In this document: positions 23,228 through 33,005 of the stretch, piece after piece | How the letters are laid out: each line of letters starts with the position of its first letter | Position numbering within the stretch: position 1 is the stretch's first letter | Source: Cytidiella melzeri | Lineage: Eukaryota > Basidiomycota > Agaricomycetes > Polyporales > Irpicaceae | DNA length: 64,000 nt | Direction of reading: 5' to 3' | Assembly (NCBI GenBank): GCA_022592445.1 | Contig: JABYQR010000004.1 | Span: forward strand, 186,001 to 250,000 | The notes under the pieces: generated by a model | The model's database searches: none | What the model was told of the DNA's origin: nothing | The model's input: the letters and a program-made list of their open reading frames with translations, nothing else | Made by a program: the position numbers and the translations under genes

Positions 23228-23985
23228 TGTCGTGGATGGCCCGACTAGCCCTTAATTTTTGCAATTTACCTCTTGTTTTTATCTGTAAAACTCTGGGTTG
23301 CAACCCAGTTGCAACCTTCTCTGCATAAACTCCCTTTTCATGTCTATTAAGCGCCCGTATCACGTGGCTTAGACGCTCCACATGGTCACATTACTTGCTA
23401 CTACATCACACTGGCATGTGACTTAGCTTAAGTAAAGACCACATGGCTACAAGCACATGGCTCAGCCCATAGCTAGGGTTTGACGTCATAGATACCGTTC
23501 ACATGGACTCCTTTTGTTCTTTCCCTATTGTTCTCTTTATGGAAGGATGTTCTCACAGGTGTGGGATTGGAATACAATAGTTGGTCTCCTTTTAGATAGA
23601 TTCTCTCACAAGTAGAGTTCTTGGCAAGGTCTAGACAATAGCTATTGTTCTCCTTTAGGTAGTTCTTTTGTTCTTCGTTCACCCGGCTTCTTGCAAAGCC
23701 TGCCCTCAACATGGTCTGTGCGCAGGTTCCTGAAGTCTATATAAGATGCTGCATGTACGCTCCTAGCCCCCATCTTGACCTCTTGGTCTTTACTGGGCTA
23801 GGTAAGCAACCCCCTCTTGTACTACATAGCTGGTAGTAACAATACTAACTTGGTCTTTACTGGGCTAGCAACTTGCATAAAGTTTGATAGCTGGTGAGAG
23901 CATGGTGCTTCAAGCCTGCCACCACCTCTTTGTCGTCATCCACATTGTGTCCCTACTAGTTGCGTCGAGCTTCGTCTCCGTGACA
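23228..23985 (+). mobile_element. Solo LTR, family LTR-1, copy D
   Basis: 758 bp from TGTCGTGGATGG to CTCCGTGACA, flanked by CTGAG on both sides (23223-23227 and 23986-23990), a perfect 5 bp target duplication. This is the best reference copy of the family. A TATATAAG-like promoter core lies near 23740, followed by the internal duplication with GGTCTTTACTGGGCTAG twice. A 79-codon antisense open frame at 23712-23473 is also open in copy A but is broken in copy B. Confidence 0.92.
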
Positions 23986-23990
23986 CTGAG

Positions 23991-25263
23991 ATGTCAAAGA
24001 AAAAAATTGAGTGTCAAGAGGTTGGTTTTGAGCGTGGGGCACTGTAATAGTAGCTAACTACACCACCGACTTCTTGGTTCACGAGTTTCAGGGAAGACGC
24101 AACCCAAGCCAAGATCTGCGGGGGACAAAGTCTTGGGAAAAACACAGGAGAAAGTTGTGTTTGGAGAAGTCATCAGAGTTGAACCCTGTTGATCCCTGGT
24201 GGTCTTCTGGGGGAACTCGTGAGAGCTAGCGCTTGACAGTCAAAAATGGTGTGCAGCTTAGTAGGAACATTGTTAATTTGTTAAAAATTCAGAATGTTCA
24301 TGAAGTTGTACAAACTTTTGATCAGTTGATTTTCAAGAACTTTCAGTGAAGTACATTGTGAGCTACCTAGTGTGAGTAGCAACTTGTTGTCGTCCCTTGC
24401 TGCTAACGCTCTTTGGTTCATTTTAGTTTGGCACTGCAACACTAGCTTTCCTGCGTTGCTCGCTTCAGCTGCTTTTTCAACTCGACAGTCACATCTTCTC
24501 CCTCCAGTTTCCTCCACTCCAGATACACTGAGAAGCTCTTCTGCCCACTGCAAGTGATGATGAATGGGTTTTATTGGATAGGGCAATGGTATGTTTCTAG
24601 CTTGTATCAACACCATGAGGATGGCAAGCTTACCTAGTAGAAGCCAGCCAAGTGGCTGTCCCAAGACAGACAACAATCAGGATGCCGGCATGTCTAAGAC
24701 AGTTAGGGCACAGGGAGGCTCGGTACAATGACAACATTGGCTGCAAAACATGTAAGTGGTTCTCCAATTGTGACTGATGGCTCTCCACAGTGTCAATGTT
24801 TTGGCACACAAAGTTCAAGCTATGCAGCTCATGCTGATGTGAGCAGATTCATGTACCTTTTAACATGGTGCATGATCCCTAACTGACTACTATCCCCAGA
24901 GGTTTTGAACTCATGCCTGAGCCGCCTATGTTGAATGGCACTGTTAGCAGTCTCATGGTAGCCTATGTAGTTTACCCACATGCACCTCATGTAGGCTTAC
25001 AAGAATAAATCCACTATGCAGTCATTCCATACAGTGTACATTGAGTGAGCAATAGATAGAATTATTGCAGCAGGAGCCTGCCTTAGGACTGGAAAATCTC
25101 CCCTGGCACTTAGGGGAGCACCCCCAGACAATTGTGCAACACAATGACATCCCTGATATTTCATTTCACGTTTCTGCCAATTTTCAGGTGGAAACCCCTA
25201 TAATCAAACGGCGCGGGTGATCCGCCGGCTGCCACCCTGAGAAAAAGCTAGTGGTGTACTTCT
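23991..25263. other. Repeat-island spacer with one unexplained minus-strand frame
   Basis: On the minus strand 24676-24281 is open for 131 codons, with phrases such as GGRRCDCRVEKAAEASNAG; I do not recognise it and see no splice context. The remainder shows no repeat shared with the elements above and no gene. Confidence 0.3.
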
Positions 25264-26520
25264 CTGCCTTTGCTCTGACAATTCAACTCATCTTTCCTAC
25301 ATTACTCCTCTGTCCTTGTCATCTCTGTTCAAAACAGATCATTGAGTCATCAACTTCCTTCTTGTTTCCATTGAGACCTCGTACATAACTCTGATTGGTT
25401 ACTGTTACATTGGTTCCACCCTTGGCCCTTCTACACTCCTGTTACCATTCCATCAGTGTTAAGACCGACTATTGTCAAGAAACAAGTTGTCAAGTCAGAA
25501 CCCCTTGGTGTAGCTACACACAAGGTTGAATGATGGTCTAGGCCACGCGGTTGCTGTCAAGCACAGTGGCAGACAGATGATGGTTTGATAGAAGGAATAT
25601 TAATACAAAGTGGATAGACTGAGGTTCTAGCCTCATGTCTAGCGGCTATTTATACATGTTGACCTAACTACTTATGGACCAGTCTGATGTAGTGGTAGCC
25701 AATCAATGGAATGGAAAGGAAGAACAATAGACAATAGAGAGATGGAACATGAGCCAAAGAACAATAGAAGGGGTTAGACCTGGAACAGGGGATAGACAGA
25801 GTTAGACCTGGAACAGGGGATAGACGGAGTTAGACCCGGAACAGGAGATAGACGGGGTTGGACCCAAAACAGGGGATAGAAGGGCTTGGACCCAAAACAG
25901 GAGATAGACGGGGTTGGACCTGATAGAACGGTAATGGAGTTATGGAAGAGCTGAGGGTAAAACCAAAGCAATGATCACCAATAGGAGTTAGGTCTGAAGT
26001 AGTAAGAACAAAGTGAGGGGGTTAATGACATAATAGTCCGTGTTGAACGGGAATGACAAGGGATTGGAACTAATGGGGAAAGGATGAGTTGGATTGTCAA
26101 GGTAAAGCAAAGAAATAGCTAGCTACTTGTTATGAGAAAAGAATGAAAATAGTAAAGTGTGAAGACCGTTCGTAACAATCAGGTCCAACTCTGTCTATCC
26201 CCTCTGTTGGGTTCAACCCCTTTTCTATAGTTGTCTTGCTCATTGTCCACAAGTATTGTCCCTTGTTCTTGCACCTTGATGGTCTTCTCTCCTATTGGCT
26301 TGCCAGAGTAGCTATTGTTTCTTATCTATTGTTCTCCCTTTCTGTTCCTCTGATTTGTTACCACTACATCCAACTGGTCCAAAACTTTCTATTGATCCAT
26401 CATCTGTCTGCCTTTGTACTTGACAGCAACTGCACAGCCTAGACCATCATTTGACCTTATGTGTAGTTACACCAAGGGGTGCTGACTTGACAACTTGTCT
26501 CCTGACAACAGTCAGTCTTA
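25264..26520 (-). mobile_element. Older LTR-2 copy, reversed, split by another LTR-2
   Basis: 25264-25456 and 26183-26520 together read as a reverse-orientation LTR-2, diverged from the two intact copies and lacking its inverted right end (about 70 bp). It ends at GACAACAGTCAGTCTTA, the reverse complement of the LTR-2 start. The interruption is the younger copy at 25457-26177 with an ATCAG duplication. Confidence 0.8.
25457..26177 (+). mobile_element. Solo LTR, family LTR-2, inserted in an older LTR-2
   Basis: Begins TGTTAAGACCGACTATTG and ends GACCGTTCGTAACA. ATCAG flanks it on both sides (25452-25456 and 26178-26182). Near 25780-25930 a block of about 32 bp (GGGATAGACGGGGTTGGACC-like) is repeated in tandem about five times, which makes it longer than the 21813 copy. 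Confidence 0.9.
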
Positions 26521-26599
26521 TCATTTGGATAGACTCTTCTGGGTCTACCCCGTGCACCAAGAAGATCCACTTGATTGGCTCTGTGAGAGGCAGTTCAGA

Positions 26600-27285
26600 G
26601 GACTAAGGTAGCAACACAACACTATGAAACTTGTATGAGTACCCAAGCAGTGCAGAACAGAGACATTTCAGATGATGAAGGTAGTTATGCAACATCATAA
26701 CACTGTATATGGATGCATGAGCAGTGTAAAATGTAGGGAACAGGCTGTATAAGTGGAGAGACAAAGATCAAAACAAACATAGCTGGGACATTATGAAACT
26801 TGTATGAGTACATAAGCAGTGCAAAAAGGGGCAGTGCAAGTGATTAAGGTAGCTACACAACCCTAAAAACTGTGCATGGGTGCATGTGCAATGCAAAATG
26901 TAGAAAGCAGGCTGTACAAGTGCAGAAAACAAAGATCAACCAAACATGGCTGCAACACTATGAAACGTGTATGAATGCATGAGCAGTGCACAACAGAGGC
27001 AGTACAAATGATGAAGGTAGCTACACAACATAAAACCTTATCTATAGATGCATGTGCAGTGCAAAACATAGAGAACAGTCTGCATAAGTGGAGAGACAAA
27101 GATCAAGCAAACATAGCTAGGACGTTATCAAACTTGTATGAGTACATGAGCAGGGAAAAACAAAGGCAGTACACATGATTAATGTAGCTATGTAGCATTG
27201 TGATACTGTGTATGGGTGCGTGAGCAGTGCAAAATGTAGGAAAGAGGCTGTACAAGTGAAGGAAACAAAGATGAAACACACATAG
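26600..27285 (-). repeat. ~167 bp minisatellite array (about 4 units)
   Basis: The phrase TATGAAACTTGTATGAGTAC or a close variant recurs at about 26623, 26793, 26959 and 27126, a spacing of 166-170 nt. The unit is the reverse complement of the repeat in the 5' part of the hAT element at 13955-14310. The array may be what is left of a third, reversed hAT copy. Confidence 0.82.
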
Positions 27286-27445
27286 CCTCAGAAATAATTT
27301 ATTTTCCAGTTGCTATCAAGTTAGCATGCCAATGTACTGCCTCAGCGAGTGTGTGTGCTGTTGGTTGCATCAGCACTGCTCATACACCACAAGATATATC
27401 AACCTCCTTCCCATTCCCATAGTACCTCAACACACCTCCATTCCA

Positions 27446-27690
27446 GGTCTTTTCATTGCTTCAGTGCTGGTCGGTAAGTACAGTGTTCATTGTGTACCTG
27501 ACTTGATCACTGTACTGATACTATTCTTTCAGCTAGCTGTCTGACTGCATCATTTTCCATTTGCCCTCCGATACACATCTGATACCTCTTTTTGTTGCTT
27601 CAGCACCGATTGGTAAGTACTTTGTTATTTGCTTAGGACCTGTCTGAGGTCACTGTACTAAAGCTATACTCACAGCTAGCTGTCCAAACC
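27446..27690 (+). repeat. Tandem duplication containing two intron-like segments
   Basis: Two copies about 120 bp apart each contain TTGCTTCAG, a GGTAAGTAC donor-like site, TCACTGTACT and a CAGCTAGCTGTC acceptor-like site. They could be two short leader introns of the gene at 27722, created by exon-intron duplication. Confidence 0.55.
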
Positions 27691-27721
27691 CTTTTATTGC
27701 CCTTTGACATCATATACTGTC

Positions 27722-28009
27722 ATGCAGTTCTCATCCTCTTTTGTTTTGTTTGCTGCCATTGTCACCAGTGCTATCCATACTACAGTAGTGGTGTCTGCCG
27801 AGCGAACATCATTTGAAGTCCTGCAAGGTGTATCACCTGACAGTAAAGTCTTCATGGATGCATGGACCAATGTTCTCAAGCAAAAGGCAATGACAAAACC
27901 AGTCAAATTTGCCAAGTTCGGGCCTGATCCTGCCACCGATTTGGAATGGGCCATTTGGGATCGTTACTTCAAGGAGGATGGAGTTCCAACTTTGAGACAT
28001 GATGCATGA
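27722..28009 (+). CDS. Small predicted secreted protein, unknown family
   Basis: A single frame of 95 codons plus stop. The first ~26 residues (MQFSSSFVLFAAIVTSAIHT, then TVVVSA) look like a signal peptide with cleavage after VSA. The mature part of about 70 residues has one conserved-looking core (SPDSKVFMDAWTNVLKQKA, then DLEWAIWDRYF) and no cysteine. Two duplicated intron-like segments lie just upstream and could be leader introns. It is the only plausible host-type gene at the edge of the repeat island; effector-like status is a guess from size and location. I do not recognise a family, and it could also be a fragment of an element gene. Confidence 0.45.
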   Translation: MQFSSSFVLFAAIVTSAIHTTVVVSAERTSFEVLQGVSPDSKVFMDAWTNVLKQKAMTKPVKFAKFGPDPATDLEWAIWDRYFKEDGVPTLRHDA

Positions 28010-29087
28010 TGATTCAGGATGTAGGACTATCTGTTGTATTGCAGCACTGGGTGGAATTTTGGAGATTCAAGTGTTCTTTGATACCTTTTTCTGCTTGAAC
28101 AGCTATAGGTGCTCATAGCAGGCTGTGGCCATCAGTTGGTAACTGCCCGTTCGCGACAAGCCCGCCGGGAGCGGTGCTATGTAGTGCAGCTTACAGAAAA
28201 TGTATACTTTGTGCGGTGGACAAAACAATTGTACAAAGTGAGCGCACTGCGGCATACTTGACTGAGTATAACCGTTGGCTTCGCCACGGTAGCCCGTAAG
28301 GGCAGAAGCTACCACCAGTGTAGGCAACGCATTGACCAACGCCATAGCCATGGAACTAGAAAATAGCCAATCAAAACGCCGGAAGGACTCGACGACGAGT
28401 CTTTCAAAAGGGAAGCCAGCGAACGGGGATAATAATCCAATGCCGCGTTCAATTTTTCCTCACAGAACCTAGTACAAGGCTGGCATGAACTTGTTACCTT
28501 GGACAAGACAAGCGGGGCCCATCTCACGCGGCCACACTTCATCTCCAGCTCGCCGTAAGTTGTGCATAACGCTGGCAGTGGCAGTTTCTAGCAAACATGA
28601 ACGTGACTTCAAGTTTGCGACTGAGCCCCGGGTGAGACGACTGTTATATACAACCAAGGAGCCATTCCAATGGGGCTATGCCCTACATGCGTGGCAGTTG
28701 CAGTGGCCGCTCTGCGATACCTATGTAGGTATGCGACTATCAAATCATAAAGCATGAGGTGGCCACTCGATCCGAAGACGAAGCCGATACTTAGTTCAAA
28801 GGTATTGCGTTTTATACATGCTTGTAAGAACGTTTGGCTATCCTTAAGTATGAGCATCAAGGATTGATTAAGAGTGCGAAAAGGGATAGTAAGTAAATAT
28901 TTATATTCTGAAAGACGTGCACACCGAGCGAAAATGACCGCCTCAGCCTCAGGCGAACCACCCATCCCTCTTACGCTCCCTGCCGCCCGTCCTTTCTTCC
29001 TCCCGCTCCCCCTCCTTCCCTTGCCCTTGCCCTGCCCCTCCCGCTCTCTCTCACCAACCATAGCTGCAATCACTGACTGGGCACGTC
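28010..29087. other. Intergenic, upstream of ITC1
   Basis: No shared repeats and no convincing gene. A C/T-rich stretch at 28965-29060 precedes the ITC1 start codon and probably belongs to its promoter and leader. Confidence 0.45.
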
Positions 29088-32000
29088 ATGCCAACATGCA
29101 GGCGCAAGCGCGTCCTACTGACCCAACCGTCCCAGTCTCTCCTCAACACACTTCAGTCAGACCCTCATAAGGAGGTCTACTACCTTGCACAGACCGGCGA
29201 GATTTTTGAGAGCTACGAGTACGCTTTCATGACGCCAACTTCCTCGCAACTTAACCTCATAGTTCCCGGCGACAGATCGTACGCGGCTCGAATGTCATTC
29301 TACAGACTCAAGCAATTTCAATGCGAGGTTACTGGCAAATCTGGTCTGGACTACTTCCAAGCTCTTGAGAGCGAGCAGCAAGAAGCACGTACAATGCACT
29401 CTAGGTTCCCAGAGCCGCTGAAATCTGCTGTTCTCAAGTCCGTGCAATGGCGTACGTATGGTTTCGTTGGCTGTTCCGTGTTTGCGTTTACGTTCTCATC
29501 ATACTCCTGGACGTACAGAGGTCATTGGCCGCTTGGATCATCTAGTAGATGCTGTCTTCGACCGCTTCAAGGATAGGTACTACCCTGATGAGAGTACGTA
29601 GCAGCGCATCTAATATTTCTCGGCCCAGCGCTGACCGGCCACACCAGGAGTCTTCGTGGATATCCAGAGTGATAAGTATGTCCGTCGCCGTTACTCTCTC
29701 CGTGTCTGCTGACCTTTCACCCCTTCCAGATACTATGCACGTATAGTGCAAGTGTTCCCACCTCGGCCAACTCTCGCGGCACCTAATCGTCAAGCTTCGT
29801 CGTCGTCGTCCACCATCTCCGATGAGGAGAACACGCCCATACACAAGATTGCTGAGGACCTAAAGACACCTCTTGCCGATTCAATCACTCGTGACGACCC
29901 CAACAAATACTACTACAAGATCCAAATCCTCGAGGAAGACAAGAGCGCCAAGTCCGGTGGGGGGAACAAGGGCAAGGAGTCAAGCAAGACGTCGAAGTAT
30001 AGCGGTAGCTTGATGGACGTGCGTTGCTCAGACATGAGGTATGTGCTGCTCAGCTTGAACCGGGTCTGCTTCTGGTCTCCCCACGTGGCCGTGCTATTTA
30101 CGCTGATTGCACTCATACAAAGCCGCGATCGCCTTTCCTTTTCAAAGTCCATCTTGCGGCGGTTCATTCGCGAGTGCGTTGAACGCGAGGCGGCTGTCGC
30201 GTCTCCTTGGGTTGTGAAGACCGTGATCGCGATGCGCTACGGTGTCGACACCGTCATGCCAGAAGAGACGCGTATCAGTGTGGAGAATTTGAAGAAAGGG
30301 GAGAGTGACAAGAGGAAAAAGGCCTGGGAGGACAAGGAGGGGCCTCCTACCAAAAAGCAGAAAAAGTCGGCTGTGGGTGAGGAGGAGAAGGGCGAGCAAG
30401 GTCAGTCGTGTCACTAACTATTCTTGCTATACTATTGTATTCAATAGGAGGCACAGAGCGTCGTGAACGAGAGGAGCAGGAGAGAGAAGAGAAGGCACAG
30501 AGAGCGAAGGAGGAGAGCGAGCGGTTGGCCGCAGAGAAGAAAAAGAAAAAGCCCGTCCGGTACCCGACAGAAGATTTGGATATTGCGATTGGAGATAAAG
30601 AGAAGAAGGCCGGTATGAAAGTGCAGAAACCTGCTCCCAGTCGTATTGGAATGCCATTCGGTACGGATAACGAAACCAACGAGGCTTTCTTAATGGCATG
30701 GAATTTCTTGGTTGTTTATGGGTACGTGGGATTGACCGCTGGCAGAAGCTCACGCACTCACTACGCCTGTCTCTATACAGAGGGCCACTACATCTATCGA
30801 CATTTACAGTGGACGAGTTTGAGCAAGCTATACGCCATTCGCAACCGGATATTCCCTGCGCCCTCATATCGGAAGTCCATTCGACACTCATCTACAACCT
30901 TCGCACTGTGCCATTTACGCGACACAGTGCTATCATATCGTTGTTCAATTCTCTTAAAGATGGTGACATCGATACGTTTGGCATATCCACCTCAGCCCTT
31001 ATAGATGCGTCAAGGGATATTGGGAACAACTGGGAACGTGCCCCGCTCCGCCTTGCTGAAGGAAGAGAAGGATGGGAAGAGTCGCTCATAGGGTGTCTCA
31101 AAGACGTAAGTTATCACCGTGCTCCTCTGGTGTAACGGCAAGTTGATTGCATTGTACAGCACGCGAACTTGGAGAACTTCCCTCGCCTGCGCGAGATATT
31201 CATTCGCCTTCTCTACACTTCAGATATCCAGGATGAGGCTGTGACGGCTGCTGGTTCAAGACAGGCGACGCCCGAGTCAAGATCAACCCCTCAGCAATTC
31301 ACAAAGCGAGCGACACCCAAGGAACGATATCACCTATTATCGTCAAGAGATAAAATCGCTATACTGTCGTTCATGTGTAATCTAGCTGTGTCTAGCAAGG
31401 CGATCCACCTGCACATGGAGTCTTGTGAAGAACAGCTGACGGAGCTGAGAAAGCAGAAGATTGAGGTCAACCGAGCGAAGAAGCAACAGTGAGCACATGA
31501 CCATGTTTCCAGGCTCTCCAGGTCATGTACTAACCTTACACAGCTTGGAGGACATAGCGGCTTTGACAGGCGAGAGCAAGGAAGGAGAAAAAATTGGCGA
31601 TAAGAAAACCAATTTAAATGGAGAAGATACGCCCATACGCGATTCTAGCGACCTCTCTGATGCACCTGGATCGGACGGCGAGACCGAGACAGGTTCTGCA
31701 GCGCCGAGCGGACGCCAAAGTGCCCGACGCGCTCAAGCGAAGGAGCGCGAACTTGCTCGTGCGAAGCTTGCGTCGCAGAAGCAGGCACTGGCCGAGACGC
31801 GTCGGTTGGACGAGGAGGTGAACAAGTGCGAGCGACGTCTAGAGCAGATTGAGCGTGACTTCAGGAAGCTGCTTGGTGCGGTACGGGTCAAGCCGTTGGG
31901 TAGAGACAGGTTTTACAACCGTATATGGTGGTTTGACGGTATGGGCTCTGCATCGCTCATAGGGAGTGGTGGGAGTGTGCAGTATGGGAGCGGGCGGATA

Positions 32001-32505
32001 TTTGTGCAGGGGCCAAGTGAACATGATGTTGAGATTCTGCAGAGGAGGGAAGAAGACATGTCTGCTCGGAGATTGGCAGAGGAAGGTGAAGATGGGATGT
32101 TGGGTGTTGGGGAATGGGCCGTGTACGACGAGCTTGAGACGGTAAGTGCCCATCCATTTTCCGTCTCGAGCGCTGCTGGCGCTGAGGAATATATGCAGAT
32201 CGATGAGTTTGTTGCGTGGCTCAATCCGAAGGGGGTTCGCGAGTTGGCGTTGAAGACGAGTATCGCAAAATGGTGGCAGCACATCGCCCCAGGGATTCGC
32301 CGACGTCAGGCTGTGAGTGTCAAGACGTGAGTAGGCAGTGAATGTGACTGATCTTCATCAATAGGATCTTGCTCAGGCTTCGAACGTGAAGGGCCAAGAG
32401 GCGTCCTCGTCAAGGCGCAGTGCTCGTCAAAAGCATACAGGCTCTGACACGTCTCGGGAGCCTTACATGACGTGGACGAACCGCAGAGCTGTGAATGCCT
32501 CATGA
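29088..32505 (+). CDS. ITC1: ISWI complex subunit Itc1/Acf1-like (WAC, DDT, WHIM)
   Basis: Twelve exons give 925 residues: 29088-29218, 29276-29451, 29519-29593, 29648-29675, 29730-30038, 30123-30400, 30448-30721, 30781-31105, 31160-31488, 31544-32141, 32199-32312 and 32365-32505. The product is the non-catalytic partner of the ISWI ATPase in a nuclear nucleosome-spacing complex. The N-terminal WAC domain (about residues 15-130) begins with PTCRRKRVLL and includes YAARMSFYRLKQFQCEVTGK. The DDT domain lies near 405-470 (NEAFLMAWNFLVVYGGPL), after a charged Lys/Glu-rich coil. WHIM motifs follow: RDKIAILSFMCNL near 595, GRDRFYNRIWWFDG near 758, and IDEFVAWLNPKGVREL near 842. The introns 29219-29275 and 32142-32198 are multiples of three, so retention would not shift the frame; splicing them restores the family sequence (for example ESYESYAARM). 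Confidence 0.93.
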
Positions 32506-33005
32506 ATTCGATTATTTGCATACTCGCCAGCATAGGATATCGTTTTGCATAATTTTTATGTCTTGATTTCATCACATTCCTCTCTCCCGCCCCACAAGCC
32601 TGTTTCTGTTCAAGCATCATGGATTGCTAGCTACGCTTCATGCATCTGTAGAGTTCTGTCTCTGTACTTCAAGTCGGTTCCATCGAATCTGGCTTGCAAT
32701 TGTTTAGGGAGAACTGTCGGTGACATCTATGGACGTGGGACTGGCGACTGCTGCACATCAGAATGTCTTGTGTTTGTTAGAACTCTGAAGAACTTGCAGG
32801 AAAACCTTATGTTCAAGCTAAACTTCGTTATAACTGCGCCAAGGGGAGTCTTAAGCAGCGCATTCGTCCAGCTACGAGGCGTCCTTATAAGACTTATCAC
32901 CTCCTGAACGACGTTTCCGATCACGTACCACTGCCTACGCTTATCTGGTGCCCACTGTGCAAAACTTGTAACGACTTTCCACGACAACCTTGACGACCCT
33001 TTACG
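32506..33005. other. Intergenic: ITC1 3' end and AVT promoter
   Basis: No gene or repeat recognised. Flanking genes are in the same direction. Confidence 0.45.

Noticed and set aside
13628..27285. CRISPR-like or integron-like reading of the repeat island
   Set aside because: The repeats are long LTR and minisatellite units without regular short spacers, in a eukaryotic nuclear context.
28934..29170. Upstream frame starting MTASASGEPP as the start of ITC1
   Set aside because: It is in a different frame from the WAC domain, Pro/Leu-rich by composition, and the ATG at 29088 gives the standard PTCRRKRV family start.
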